Shown here piece after piece: positions 36,501 through 50,800 of a DNA stretch of 64,000 nucleotides. The notes under the pieces are model-generated. The model was not told the DNA's origin and ran no database searches. It was given only the letters and a program-made list of their open reading frames with translations. The DNA is from Ooceraea biroi. Taxonomy: Eukaryota > Arthropoda > Insecta > Hymenoptera > Formicidae. The position numbers and the translations under genes are program-made. The stretch's first letter is position 1. Each line of letters opens with the position of its first letter. The stretch is taken from assembly GCF_003672135.1 (NCBI RefSeq), contig NC_039509.1, positions 6,510,001 to 6,574,000 on the forward strand. The letters run 5' to 3'.

Positions 36501-39500
36501 CGTCTCGATGCTCTTCCGGTGGAAATTTGCGCCCGAAACGACGCCCGGCTAATTGTTTCGTCCTGAAACTCCGGCGACATTGTGTTGCGCTCCACGACGA
36601 CCGATTGTCGAGTCGTTCACGCGCGGGGTGAAGGGCTTGATCTCCTTTTAAAAAGGCATTAAACCCGATCGCGCTCGGAGGGGCGCGATCACGGAATAAT
36701 ATCTCATAATTAAAGCGAAGCCCGTGGCGGACGAGTATCAGTCAGACTTAGCGAGACGATCTGTCAAGTCGCGCCACGGAAAGTCCAGGCTGGAAAATCT
36801 CAACCCTTTTACGCATGGTCACGTGACCTGACAAGCAGGGGACCCCCGGCACGTGGCCCGGGGCTTGTGTTTTAGATACGCGTGTCAAGTCCCAAAACGT
36901 AACCTTCGTCTGCTCGTTCTTCTTCCTGTATTTTTCCCTCCTCCGTCTTTCCGCGATTTGTTATTTTTTAACACTGCCAACTGCCACCTGCAGACAAAGG
37001 TGTGGTCGTCGGCGCTTAGTTTCGTCGCGACACCACAAAACTCGCCGTCCGAAGGCGAAGGGTAAATCAGGAAACTCGTGTAAATTGAACGAGGGCTCTT
37101 GACTGAGAAATAATTTCTGTGTAATTTGTTCCTTGCGGCGCGCCTTGAGAATCACTGAGACACTGCAAGTCGTCGCATTCCACGTGTTATTAAATCTTTC
37201 TCCTTTCCCGCAATCAATTTGCTGGGGACATTCCACATTCAACTCGAGTAACTCGAATATTGCCCTTTGCCGAAGTTACGACCGCCGCAATACCGTAGAA
37301 AGATGTACGAGACACGAGGAAAGACCGAATGGAATGGGATTCGGCAACTCGTGGTCTCGGCTAATTCTTTTTCCAACTCGCTCTTGCTTCTTTTGCTCCT
37401 CTTTCACGATGACGTCACGGTGTCCAGCTCGCGTTCGGAATAGCGGAAGACGGCCACGTTAATGGCCTCGTAAAAGTTAACGACAATGTTCCCTTACGAT
37501 TTTCCACTATCCTTTTCGTGCCTCCGACCGCCGCGTAGTCTACTCGTTCTCAAAAGAGCCGCGTCTGAAATTATCGTCGCGGACGTGGAATTAATTTCCG
37601 CCCTCGCTGCAGACGATTGAACTTCTGTGCCGTTCGTAGCGGACTTTTGATCGTACGTCGGGATTAGAAAAACTCGCGCAATTCAAAGGTTTTGGGCGAG
37701 CCTGATTTTATGGGGTTCGACGACCGAGCTACGATCCAGAATTGTGAATCTCGAAATTATTAAGCTTCTTCTGCCTTCTTCTACCAGCTACGTCATCCGC
37801 GCCGCAACCACGATGGAAAACGAGATGCAAACGTCCTTACATAATTATTCTCACTGTCGCGAGGTCGTCGATATCTCGATCGCATCGCAGGCCTGTCTAT
37901 TCCAGCCGGCGTAATTCCGCGACTAGGAATCTGCGATAATTGGTAGGCCGCTTAGCATATTTCTGGTCCTAATCACAGACACCAGTCAGTAAGTAAGGGC
38001 GGTTTAAAGTCTTCGGTCGATCCCTCCGCCGCCCCGTCCCGCCACCCTCGTACCGAGATAGGGGCTTAGGGGTGAGACCAATCTGCTTACAACCCCCTTA
38101 GCCTGAATAATTAACCCAGGGGAGTAGGAGAGGGAAGCCGGGGAATGTGCGCGCTTTTTGCCCGTGTCATTTATTACCAGGACCACCTTGTTCGTTAACT
38201 TCGCATTTGAATGTGAATGGGCGTCGAATGAGCGCGGCAAGACAGGTACGTAACGCGACGGGCGGTGTGCACGATCGATCTATCTTCCGGAATTTGTCAC
38301 ACCTTGGGCAAACACGACGATAGGGTGACAGGCGCTTTTTTTCTCTCCCGCGATTTTCCCGTGCTGTCGCGGCTGCAATCCTCTTTTTTTTCGTTCACCC
38401 GTCGCCGCGGCACCTGATTGTTCTCAGGTAACGTTGGAAACAGGCACTCGCGTTAATACGCAGTCATTAGTCACACGTCGAACGCGGTGCGGCCGGGCGC
38501 GCCCGTGGAAAAATTTATTAGCGCCCGTAGCGGCGAGTACTGCCGAGTTCCGCACACAAAAGTGCGTATTTGCATGCGAGCACCGCGGCTTTCATTTGCC
38601 TAAGCCGCGGAGATCCGAAACGGTCCGAGCTTCGTTGAGACTGATTTCAACCGCCACGGTTGAATGGCCCGGCGCGGGGTGACCGGATTAATGGCGATTT
38701 TGAATATTTAATTAATGGAAGTGCGCGTTTCTCACGCGCTGGACTAGGGGTATTCGTTCTCGTTGTTTCGCGCGTTGCGCTCTTTTTTTGACGTATTTTT
38801 TTATGTTCCGTGCTCTTCGTTCTTCACGTCATTTTCACGATATCGGCGAAATCCATTTGTAACTGTAAAAATTTAAACGTGATTGAGAAATTCTTGATTA
38901 TTCATGATTTATATATTTGGATATATTAATTATTCATCTCATTTGATAATAATGACAATTTTTAATGAATGTGTAAACATTCGGGATTTTTTAACGACGT
39001 TTTTTTTTATATTCTTCCACAAAGATAGACTTTATAAATCGTTAATGAGTGACGCGTTGGTCATAGTCACTCATATTTTAATTCTGTGTGCGTTGAAGGT
39101 TCTCAGAAACTTTCGAGATCTTTTGTTTGACGGGTTAGGCGCTCGAGGAGGAGATTAAGGGCTGCCGCTGCAATTATCTCGATTTGTCAAGTGAGTGGAT
39201 TATCACGCGAGGTCACTGGAACGTTACTTTTAATAACGAGGGTCGTTAGGTCTATGACAAATTTCTGCTTCACGCCTGGCTTGTGGCCAGATGAGGATCC
39301 TCAATAGGAATTCATTTAATCTTTGGCATGATATTAATTAATAACGGTCCGAACGACCGAGATAGTATCTCGATGCGATACTTGCGCAGGGTCTCCCTCG
39401 CAATATACGCATCTTTGATGTTGTATCCATTCGTATTACATGAATAGTATTTTCATATTAAGAGTATTTAATTATGCGTTATTATCGTTTTGTCATTTTT

Positions 39501-42500
39501 AATATAATTTAATTTTTCATCATCTGAGAAAAGGAAAAGAATGGAATAAATTTAGAAAATGAATGAAAAATATGTAAATAATGTAATAACCGATGAAATT
39601 AACCAATGTCGAAACAACTTATTTGTAGATATGGCAATTTGAAGGACCATGGCGAGACTTCTTTGATACGCGGTATCGTCAATTGTCGAAAAGAGAAACG
39701 ACACCGCCGCCCTTGACAACGATCGTTAACTCTTGTTCGCGATGACCTCGAGCCATTTGCGCTTTAGCCGTCGCCGTGCACGCCGACTGAGTAAGTACAA
39801 TCGTTTTTAGACCATACTGTATAAACCCCGGGCGGAAAGGGGTTAGGGAAGATCATTATCAGAGGCTTAACCACGCGAGAATTTTTAATCAGAGGGTGCG
39901 CACCCCTCGGGATAATACCGTTGCTGCTGACAAACGCGGAACAATTGTCACCCGGTTGCTTTCAATCTGAAACTTGAATGCGATCTGTCGATGGACAGTA
40001 CTTGCGCGGCGGGCGATGTTCGAGTAGGTGCTACCCCATAGGATTACTCGGTACAGGCCCAGTCATCGAAACCATGTGGTGACATTAGAAGCGCGCGGTG
40101 TTACGAGTTACCACTTCGCATTAGATTCTTCGCCGGCACAAATGGTCCGATTAAAATATTTTAAATACACGACGAGGAGATCTTGCGCTGCTCCCGCTGC
40201 GTTAGTTTTAATCAGCGCAAAAATTATGTTATTGACCGCCGCAGCTTACAGTAATGCTCCACGAGATGTAATTGAAGTCACGATAACGTATCTGTACGTT
40301 GTCTGGTAGTTACTTGCGGAAATCTAATGGCACGAAAATTCATGAAGTTAGGAGAATCCCTCGATATCGGGCTCCTTGAGCCGCTAACTCGATCCCTGCG
40401 CGTTCGAGCTCTCAACTTGGCTGCGACTCCCGAAAGCACTAAACCAAACGAACCGTGGATAGAACTCGGCTCTTGGGAGAGCACTGATTAGCATCATCTT
40501 AAGGTCGTATACGGCGCCGTAAGTGTGCCGTCCCTTCGGCATTCATATGCAAAACTGACCAGATAGTGACCGCCGATTTACATAACGTTAGATTGACCGT
40601 GATTTCATTTAACCGACGAGAGGAAGAGAGGGGTTTTTGCCTCCGTGCACGCCACTGACTACGGAGAGCTCTGTCTCTCTCTCTCTTTCTCTTCGCCGAC
40701 CGGAGGAAATTCATGCAAAGTGACATCTTGAGAACGTACCTCGAGTAGTCCTGTAATCGAAATTCCGAACACCCTTGTATATTCACCCCCCACCGAACAG
40801 CACGATCCTAATTACATTTCATGTATCACGGCGTTCTCGTATACGGCGCGCTCTCTTAGACGCGACAGCTAATATTATTCTAATCTCAACGTATGCGTAC
40901 GTAAATATGTGCTCGATAATTTCTACGTAGCGTACCGATCACATGTACCATCACGATAACGGAAACAAGTTGTAGCGAGCAATATCCGCGTGGTATCACT
41001 TGCTGTTTACTCGCTAATGGCGTGCAACGACATTAGAGCTTCGGTTTATAATCGCGTTTGCCGTGTCAGGGTCGATGCCGCGAAAGGGTTAGCCCTTTTA
41101 TTGCTCGTGTAAACGAGGGATTCGAAGATGGTCGTTTTTCGGACGAGGAAATCAATACCTACACGTCCGGAATACTTAGTTTAATGCGCTTATACTCCGT
41201 CGACGGAATCGCGGAGCCGTGAAACATGGTATTAACGGATACACCGATCCCTGATGGTAACAAATGATAGGCGCCTTAATGGTCCGAGCACGAATACGCT
41301 CGTCTATATCTATATACACATCGAACGTCTCGACGTGAGTGGAATCCACGCTTGTCCCTTTGATTGATTGCTTTTGTCACTTAGCCACCGTGAGAGGCTT
41401 TCGTGCGATTGTATCTTTTAATTACGAACTTAATTATCTTTCGCGTTCACCAGTGTTTCCTCCATTCGCGCATCGCTGAGAGAGATGGGGTTCGCATTTT
41501 AAAGTCTTATTCCCCATGGACCGCGGGAGTCCGCGCGATATCGTATTGAGCCGTGCTCTGGCGGCGGTAAACTTTTATGCATACTGTGGTGTAATAAAGT
41601 TTACGAGATTCACGCATGAGTATCAGATTATATGCTCTTGGAAAAGAGCAGATTGATATGATATCGCGGTGTACTGCGTTCCGCAAAGAGAACGATTTGG
41701 TAATATGTTTGGCCACGCGAAATTCGCTTGCTTCGCGTACACATATTATTAGATGTTATGTGGGAACACCGTGTATACCAATGGAACATCATAGGTATAT
41801 CCAGGGTGTATGGGATACGGGTTACTAAGGCCCCCATAATGACCGCTGCAATCCTGCCCCCGCACACAATCCCATAATTAAATCCGTTAATCAAGGCTTA
41901 CGGCTCGGACTGACCCTATCGACTTGGTTTATTGTGATCTGCGTAATCTATGGTAAATTAAGACGTACCGTCGTTGCGAAATCGCATATCTCGTTTGCGT
42001 ACTCGGACTGTTCGCTTGCCCATTAATTTATTGTAGCAGTCGTATTTTATCTTGATTGCGATAATCTGGCGTAATCCGCCGTTAATCCGCTTAATGACGC
42101 ATGTATTACGTTTAATTACGTATGTATGTGTCGTGTCGATTTTATTCATTGTCAACGTAATTATTTTATTTTCAAACCCGAACGCGCATGTAACTCCACG
42201 AGATTGCTAATTAGAGCTCGCGTCTAAATGAACGATTCAGATTGTGCTAATTACCTGCGGACGATGTACCAAAGTATTACATATTCCGCAGCAGTTGGCG
42301 AGTATTTCGAAAGGATTGCGGGGTCCTTCAGCGGAAAACCAAGTGCCGCACTTTCGAACGAGCAAGTGATCTCTCATAATGAAGGCGCATCGCGCCAAAG
42401 TCCCTCCATCTTTAGACTCACCTTAAAATTAATTGTCCGGCTTATCTCTCTGCCTCGCTTCCTCGTGCCGCGTTTTATTGCTCCGTACGAAAGACGGGAA

Positions 42501-43540
42501 GACACCAGGTTTAGCATCGATCGCGGATGCCCACGAAGAAGACTTCTCACAACGGTCTTCTCTCGTTTTCTCTTTTCTTCTATCTCGCCCTTGTCTCTCC
42601 AACATTTCGTTGGCTTTGAAATGACAGAAGTCAAGTAGAGCGAAATACGGAGAACGCGGTTCAAGTGTAATTGGCACTGGAGTGTACTCGTCTTGGTTCA
42701 TTAGAGAAAATATCTTCCCCGTTGTCGAGAGAGGCTTACGTAGCCTCGGATATCTGTCCCTCCCTCGCTTGGTCTCTCTCTTCTTTTCGTTGTCTGCACA
42801 GCTTTTTCCACATCGGTGTGTTCCGTCGCTCCTGCGCTCTCCGCTCTAGTTATAGGGACGGAATTATTTTTGTTTCGAGTGGATACGGTCACTCGGTGCA
42901 ACCACCCCTTAGGATCGGTCCTCTTCTGCGTTGCGCTCTGGCTTATTGTGAAACGCGGAAAAGCTTGTGACAGTCTAATCTTCTCAAGTGTCCCGAAGAA
43001 TAGGCCCTGATTCTCGAGTGATCTCGAAGGGAATCGACCGAGATAAGTGTCCGACTTTCGATACCGAATTTCGCGTTCTTTTGACCGTTCATCTTTCGCT
43101 TGGAACTTTTTGTCTTTGCGGAACATACGTCTAGGATTGCGTACATCGTTTACTGCATGATGAATAGTCATTTTCGTTACGAAACGTAAAGAATTAATTT
43201 ATGCGAATTATAATAATCGATTGTAACACTTGTCATTAAATGTATATTTAAATTGTGCATAAAACGTCATTATCGTTTGATACGAATAACCGCAGGCGGA
43301 GTGGCACATCAGGGTGAAATATTCTCTAACCGCAGCTTCGCCACTCGATGATTACGCGACCCCAGAGGTCTTCGAGTGCGTGCCGTACAATGAAAACTCG
43401 CATTTAATGACCACCATGTTTCGCCAACAGCTTATTAACTGCGAAACGTTTCTGCACGCATCTCCCTCGGAAATTTGTTTACGTCCGACAATGTACGACA
43501 ATGCGCACGTTGCAAGCGTGCAACGGGCGGAAAGAAAAGG
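33505..43540. other. Non-coding DNA
   Basis: AT-rich stretches at about 34560-34790, 38860-39110 and 39410-39640, with CpG-rich DNA elsewhere. A CT run lies at about 40673-40692. No exon, RNA gene or paired terminal repeats were recognised. Confidence 0.5.
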
Positions 43541-43612
43541 ACGAGCGAGCGGGAGAAAGAGAAGCGACAAGAAGAGAAAGAGAGGGAAGAGAGAGAGAGG
43601 AAGAGAGACACA
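43541..43612 (+). repeat. Purine-rich low-complexity tract
   Basis: About 70 bases of nearly pure A/G (GAGAAAGAGAAG-type). It gives the Lys/Arg/Glu-rich middle of the longest open frame in the window, which is one reason that frame is not called as a gene. Confidence 0.85.
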
Positions 43613-46600
43613 CTGCTGCGGCACACTTTTTCGAGAGAGCCTCTGCGAGCTCTTGAGATGGAAAGCAGAAATATACGGGCCCGCTTTGTGCACAAGTGGA
43701 GTGTGCACGTGTAAGAGGTCTTCACGGGGACGAGTGCTTGCTTCCACATACCTGCATACTTCAGGTCCGCGAAAGCACCTGTTGAAACCCACGAGCTTTC
43801 AAACTCCGCGCGTTCACTTCCACGCCGATTCGCCGCAACTCGTTTCGAATCATGAAGAGCGATCCGGTCAAACGACGACTTGCTCGTATGAATTATCGAG
43901 GAACGGAAAGCGTTGCTTGCAAATGCAAATTCGCAAACTGAGATATAGCTCTTGCAATTTAATTCAAAGTACCTACTTGTGCTTAATTTTCGATGCATCT
44001 TAACAGAATTTTTATTTGGCCCTTGTTGTCTAAATATGTTTAATTTTTGAATCGCAGCGGTATCGCAAGAACAATCAGACAGATGACATTTTCACGCGGC
44101 AAGAACTTCCATTCGCGACAACGAATATCTGTTATAATAACAGTCCTGCACATTAAACGCGCCGATGAACACCCGTGTGTAGAACGAAGAAATATCTCAT
44201 CGCTTAACTCCCTCGCACCGTGCGTGCGCCATGCGTTTATGTTCCGTGGTCCCCTCGACATGAGCGTATCCATACCGCACGAGAGGCAGGCAGGCGCTCT
44301 CGTAAGAGAGGCGAGACTCTGATTATTTATAATCAGTCACAGGCACCTGCCGAACTGCATTCCCATGCGCCCTGAAATAGCATCGGTGCCACGAAGGGTC
44401 ACCCCCGTCCGATAAAAAGGCAAGCGCGAGTTGTCGCATCTGACACGTCACAAGGTGGTGCTTTGACCGGGAATGAAAGAGAGAGAGAGAGAGAGAGAAG
44501 CAACACGCGCTCTAAATATAACAGATCGACTATGGGCGCCCGTAAAAAAGGCGAAACCACCGCCGTGTAAATATAGCGCGTCTCCCACGACGTGGCCGCC
44601 GTCGCCACTGCCGCTACTAGATGGATATATTTTCTCCGGTTTGTTTGGCATTACTCACGTTTGGCTGTACCTGAAACTGGAGAAGCCGTCACACTCCTGA
44701 CACCGAGTGCGTTTACGAAATGTATTATTGATCGGGTCCGGGGTAGTTGCTTTAAAGCGCTCCTAAGATCACGAAGAGCGTTAAACCCGGATGACACCCA
44801 GGAACATCAGGCTCCCCTCATAAATCAAACCGCCCGACCGTGGTTATTTATTTTAGTCGAATGTTTAGTACGCCCGCGGCGCCATGCGTATCGCTAATTG
44901 CGTAACACCGCCGACAACTTTTATGATTTTTTACGATTTATTGTTTTTTCTCGAAGAAGAGACACTGGAATAGTTGTAGGATTTAAAAATAGCATTCTAA
45001 ATTGTCCGTGGCGTGTGTGAAGCATGCACGTGATGTTGCAGCGCTGGCGATGAGTAATGGGAAGATCCGATTAGCAATACAGTATTGATAAAAATAATTT
45101 TGATATTCTTGCTCAGTGTATCGTATTACGCGCTCATATTTCGATATAATGTTTCTCTTCTGCGTCATTTTTTAAACACGCGGAGCATTCGAGAACGGTA
45201 AACGATACCTCGAGACATCGGGAATCTACGATAAATCAAATCTTCTCGCAAACCACGGCGGAGTCACAATTGAAAAGCATAAGCAGGAATAGTGGTGCAC
45301 CGACGACGAAACGCCGAGGATGATGTATGACGGTGTCGAGGTAAAAAAAGGCGTCTCCCCCTGAATCCTGATATAGATTTTATTAGGGAGTAAACCCAGA
45401 CTACGTGACGGCTCATTACCCGGTTTCGTAGTGGACAGCTGAAGAGCGGTCACCCCCTTTGCCGTACGCACACGCATACGCGTACGTATACCTCCGCGCG
45501 TGCGATCAGGAAAAGCGGTAGACACACGGACAACCATGTGTTGCAGACTCGTCCCCTTTGGTCAACCATTCGCATTATAAAACCATAAAACACACCATTT
45601 TCGCGGCCACCGTCGTCCTTCATACGTGGGCCATGTGTCCGGCACTCGCTCCCTAGAAAAATTGCCGCCGATGGAGAGTCACCACCTCCCTTTTTCGAGG
45701 CGCTTCGCGCTGCCATCGGATCCTCGTTCGTCTTCATGAGGGTCGGGGATTCAAATGGAAAAAAATTGCCCCGCGGGTGGCGCACGAATGTTACCAGGAG
45801 AGTTAGCGATATACTCTTCTCCTTTTTTTTTCCTTCTTTTACAGACGGTGGATCATCCTCCATTTATGCCGGGGCAGTTTATACCACGTAGATAAGGAAG
45901 GCGAAACAGCCGCTGATGTTTCCAGCGGACGTGTTGACGCAAAACAGGCACGCCTTATATATGCTCGTCTGGTTATTATCTTCGCAGCTGTGCTGAAATA
46001 TTATGGCTCTCGAGGATCACGGGCGAAATTTTTAATTGGGATGCGGATGAAAGCTCCTTATCTAAATTGACGAATCTCGTTAATCGTGTTTTTCGCCGTT
46101 ACATTTGCCACGTAATAACTCCTTGCGCGAAGTACGGCCTGCGGCTCGCTCGGGTACGATGAAGTCTAAGATTTAATGCTTCAATTAAATTAAGAGAGCA
46201 TTGGACGCAACAAGATTTGTCTCGTAACTCATTAAAAAAGGATTGTTTTGGAAAATTTTAACGTATCAATGGATATAAAACTGCAGAAACTGAATAACGT
46301 TGCTTCCCGCGCGGATCCAGCGCGTTTAAATAAACAATTCCGAACGAACGGACATAGGAATTTTTATTGATATCGCGCGGAGTGATTCTTCGAAGGAAAA
46401 TATCGGGTTATCCGATCCGGTGACGTGTGTTTGCGTACTCCATTGTGAGGTGGCGGACAAATTCCGCTTTGTCCTCTCCGGCTTGGCTGGTTGGAGGGCG
46501 GCGGGAATCAGATTCCCAAGAAAAAAAGGAGGACGGATACCACCGAAAGAGGTTAATCCGCTCGCTCGTCTCTTGTGGAGGCTGTCGCAGCCGAGAGGCG

Positions 46601-47159
46601 AGAGAGAGGCCTGAATAGAATTAATATCTAATTGTTGGTGCGCGTGACGAGCGAACGCGCGTTGTTACCGGGACCCGGCGCGATCTCTTTCGGCGGTGGG
46701 CTCAAAGGCCCACCCAACCGAAGAATGGTAGCCTTAACTAACTATAGACTCCTTGGACGACATAATCTCTATCCTAACATGCGAAGCGAGTGTGTTCCTT
46801 GCCGCTAAGTACACATTCAAGCACGCTCCCGCTCTCCTCCTCCGCCGCTGTGGCTCGCGTGTGCATCGCGCGTGTGTACGGGTGCACGGTAATTTACGGG
46901 GGTGCCCACGCGCGTGTGCGTCCGTGCGTGCTTACTCGCTTGCATGCGTAGGTGTGTGAACGGAGGGAATATGCGCGAGGGGATACGCGCGCAAGAGAGC
47001 TCTGATCTTTATGAGTCACCATCATTCGGATAAAAATACCGGGGCGCTTGTACAAACAGTTACCCTTCGGGTGTCTTTTCGGGCGACGCCGTATCGCTCG
47101 GGGACAGGTTCACACGGCACTCGACCGACCAGGTGGCCTCACCTGAAAGACGTGAGATT
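43613..47159. other. Non-coding DNA
   Basis: A GA run at 44475-44499 is the only clear repeat. No gene recognised. Confidence 0.5.
44475..44499. repeat. (GA)n microsatellite
   Basis: About 12 GA units. Confidence 0.9.
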
Positions 47160-47234
47160 CCCCGGAAGAGAGCAGGCAAGATCGACCCCCGCTCTTCTCT
47201 TCTTCAAACAGCCGGAGGGATTAGCTAATTCGTA

Positions 47235-47254
47235 GTAACGCGAGAACGCGTTAC
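47235..47254. repeat. Hairpin of tandem copy 1
   Basis: GTAACGCG-AGAA-CGCGTTAC, a perfect 8-bp stem with a 4-nt loop. Confidence 0.9.
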
Positions 47255-47290
47255 GGTCTAATAATGCATTTCGAAACCGACCGTTGCGAC

Positions 47291-47310
47291 TGTCGTCGTC
47301 GTCGTCGTCG
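47291..47310. repeat. (GTC)n microsatellite
   Basis: Six GTC units inside tandem copy 1. The matching place in copy 2 keeps only a shorter TCGTCGT. Confidence 0.9.
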
Positions 47311-47553
47311 CCTGTAACATTTGTTAGGAACTGCAGTACGCACACTTGGAATACTAAAGGGGGATAAATCGAAAGGCAGATTGACCAAGAGGCGTAATTA
47401 TTAAGACTGAAACTATTGCACCATTGTTAATTGATATCAATTAGCACAGCATAGCTTCATCCACTTGATAATTATTCTCCTTTTTATCTGCTCAAAGGGA
47501 CTCGACCGCTGCCTTGCACTCCAACTACGCGTTCGCGGATTGGTCGATCTGTC

Positions 47554-47573
47554 GTAACGCGAGTGCGCGTTAC
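47554..47573. repeat. Hairpin of tandem copy 2
   Basis: GTAACGCG-AGTG-CGCGTTAC, the same 8-bp stem with two loop changes. Confidence 0.9.
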
Positions 47574-47835
47574 GGTCTAGCAATGCGTTTCGAAACTCAC
47601 GACTGTTGACCGTGTTTGTCGTCGTAACATTCTGCAGAATTGCGGCGCGCACGTTACAATACCGCGGACTACTAAAAGGATAAATCTACTTGTCGGGTGG
47701 ATTACGGGATCCTTACTCGATATTTATTGTCGGAGTGTGATTTCCTTCATCCGGTAGTTGTGCTCGAACGTAATCATTTTTCCGACGAGACGCGCAGTCT
47801 CGCACCTCCACTATGCGTTTGAGGATTAGTCGATC

Positions 47836-47858
47836 TCTCGCGCGGCGAGCGCGCGAGA
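47836..47858. repeat. Hairpin of tandem copy 3
   Basis: TCTCGCGCG-GCGAG-CGCGCGAGA, a perfect 9-bp stem of different sequence at the equivalent position. Confidence 0.88.
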
Positions 47859-47870
47859 ATTAAATGTAGA

Positions 47871-50800
47871 GCTTAAAGCGAATTACCCGGCTGCTCGCGG
47901 ATATTTATTGGCCACATAATTCTCGACGTGATAACCAGCCCGGTAATCCTATCCGATAGGCGTAAAACGGCTTTCAAGTGAACATCGGGGCGGCGTTCGC
48001 TCGCTAATAATTTATGAAGCATTAACTAATTGCGGCTACGCGCGACTACTCCGCGTCACACGCGGAAAAGTCGTGCCACCCGCTCGACGCCGCCTGCTTA
48101 TCGCCGTAGTTATCGTCGACGGTAAATTAGACGTGGAGGTACGCGAGCGCGCTCGGAACGGATTAAGGCGTGATCACGCGGACGATATATACATATATAT
48201 ATCCAGGACATAATTCTAACCAGCAGCACTAAAGCGCGAAGGATCGTTTTTGCCGCTCGGTTGTTTCGTAATCTCGCGTTTTGTCATCGTCCTCGTCGTC
48301 GTACAGCTGATTCGTGCAACGGAGGGGCGCGAGGGGACCTTAAATCTCCCGACGTACGAATCCTTCTGAGATGTGCGCGCGCGTCGACGCGGCTTCCTTT
48401 TCGCGGTAGTCGATGCTGCAGGTCATTTGTCAGGGTGCTTCGAGGACCAAAAGGACACAAGCGACGCTGTGCAGACAGATCAGAAAGATCATAAACTCAG
48501 TCGCGTACCGTTAAGAGTCTCTTATTCCCGTAAAGCGCGTGCATGCGATAAATAATAACTTATTGGGCGACGCGTATTCTGGTCCATGGGATCTACCGGC
48601 GGGATCTCCATGCATCGAACGGGCGCGCGAGAGAGCAGGTAGAGAGATACGCCATAAATACGCGACGACAATGCCCGCCGTTTGACGGCCATACTAATGA
48701 TTCGGCCCTCGTGAGCGATAAACCGATACAAAGGCGACGGAAAATCGGTGAAATTGAGCAGAACGGATATACCGCCGTCGGCCTTTGAAACGCTAGTTTC
48801 CGGTCGGCTACCCATGCACGCTCGACTCTCGACTTTAATGATGGGAAATGACGGTTTATGAGCCGACGACGCGGTTTGATTTATCTCGCGCGCGCGTATT
48901 CGCGCAGGATTCTCCCTCGGTATTCGACGGGATTCACGTACGGTTTGTACTCCTGATGAAAAGGTGTTGCCTCTTGTGCTCGCTGATTCGAATCGAGTCG
49001 ATGTCTGACGACGTTTTGAATATCGATCAGGCCGTCCCTTTGTCGCGCTACGAAGTTTTGACAGAAGGACAAGGCCTGTCACCGTACTTCGCAAAATAAA
49101 TGATGTCACCGTACGAGTGTTGCGCGCATGTCGTTCGATAATGCATTTTCAGATGCGCATACGCCAGGCCACTCAACTGGCCAGATATATCAAATTATCC
49201 ATTCCGATGAAATGTCCGCCCGTCGACAACATCTGCGGCCGATTTCGCGCGGCGAAACATGTATTTATACGCGGCGGGATAGGCGCGGAAAAGAGAGGCG
49301 GCACTGACGGCTTATCGCGCCTGCAGTAAATTTGATTCGCGTCGTGATTACGCGTAATTATTATTTTATTGTGCCGAAAGGGGATGCGAGAACGTTACGC
49401 GCACGTTACAACGACTTCGGCTACGAAAAGCGACGGCGATTTCGTGATGCAGGCTAATAAAGTTGCACCGGCTAATTTCTTCAGGACCCTACTCGGGAGG
49501 AACCGACCGGCTCGATTCAAGGGGGATCGTCGTTGGCCCACGAAACCACCTACGGCGAAGGAAATACGCTTTTAGGCTCACGAGGGCGTTTAGATTCCAA
49601 TCTAATAAATACTTCCTCGCAGACCTTTCGGGGGTGAAAACTCAATGAGTTAACGTTTCCGGGGTGAGACAGTCCCGGTCTTTTTATACGCGTCCGTTCG
49701 TTCACCTGCCAGGTGTCACGCGTGTCAAATACCAGGAACGGTATCGCAATCAATCTTGGAAATGCTCGGCACTTGATTAGTCACACGTTCATTTAATACC
49801 GTTCTCTTTTTTTTTATAGAAACTCATACATGCACAATAATTACCATTCGCCAAGAGAACAGTCTCAGATGTTTGAATGTGACACAAGTTGAAGTTTATA
49901 TCAGTTTAATATTCGAAAATTTATCCCGTATTTCTTGTAAAATTACTCCGAAATTGTACTTAATATTATCAGTTCCGCATGGTATGAACGTGACAGAGTC
50001 AGCTCTTGTCATCGTTACGCTCGACTAGGTGAAAGAAGAAAGGGCAAATTTAACAGTACCCCTATAAATGACACGGGGACAAAGATTTACGGGCAATCGA
50101 CGAATGGCGTCCCCGATCGATCCGCTGGAGGATCGATGCACTCGCGGCAGGCCATTATTATCGCGACCGGATATATATGCGAGCTTCTCCATCACCCCGA
50201 TCCCCGCGCTTTTATTTTATTATTCCTACCCCGTCGTGTGCGGACGGCAGGGGCACCCACACGTACCCGCAGTGGCCATAACTCACTGTAGAAATCCATG
50301 CAACCCGTTCTCCCGTACGTCGTGACGCAGTTTCGCAACACACGGACTCCGTTGTCCGTCGTCCGTCGCTACCGTATACTTATCGCTATCCGCAACCGCG
50401 ATACGATATAATTCCGCCGGAGATCCCATCGTCTGCTTCGCGTATACAAGGCGTTTCAGGTGCCTCAGTCTACCTGTTATGAATTTTTCGATTAGTTTGC
50501 AATCGATGTCACCCTCCACAGAAATTTCATTTCAATGACATTCTTTGCAATGATAATCTTTTAGCGCTTAATTTTAACATGCACATTAGAAATTCATTTC
50601 TCTCGATTTTTAGGATTCCTTTGTATTAATTCCATAAGATTATATGAATATTAATAATTGTGCGAATCTTGCACACTTTAACATTTAATTCTTCATTGGA
50701 TGTCGAGAACGTAAACCAGCCAATGTTCTGTAAATAGATAAAAGGAAGCTTGGGAAATCTGATACACCCTATATGCACGCATATGCTGTCAAGTTTTTTG

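Larger units (their letters stand above)
47160..47870. repeat. Three diverged tandem copies of a ~300-bp unit, each with a hairpin
   Basis: Matching landmarks recur in order. GGATTAG/GGATTGG..GATCT comes just before the hairpin (about 47218, 47536, 47823). The hairpin itself follows. Copies 1 and 2 then share GGTCTA..AATGC.TTTCGAAAC, a TCGTCGT stretch, GTAACATT, and an ACTAAA-GGATAAATC block. The offsets are 319 and then 286 bp. Copy 3 is the most diverged after its hairpin. No open frame is conserved between copies. Confidence 0.7.

Noticed and set aside
43314..44003. Longest open frame (229 codons, plus strand)
   Set aside because: Overlapped by 146- and 187-codon frames on the other strand; the middle is the translation of a purine-rich low-complexity tract; no domain or signal recognised.
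47235..47265. Helitron 3' end (GC-rich hairpin followed by CTAA/CTAG)
   Set aside because: Similarity between tandem copies continues past the CTRR word, the spacing from hairpin to CTRR is too short, and no TC start was found.
48522..49109. 195-codon minus-strand frame
   Set aside because: Overlaps open frames on the opposite strand; Arg/Ser-rich without any recognisable motif.
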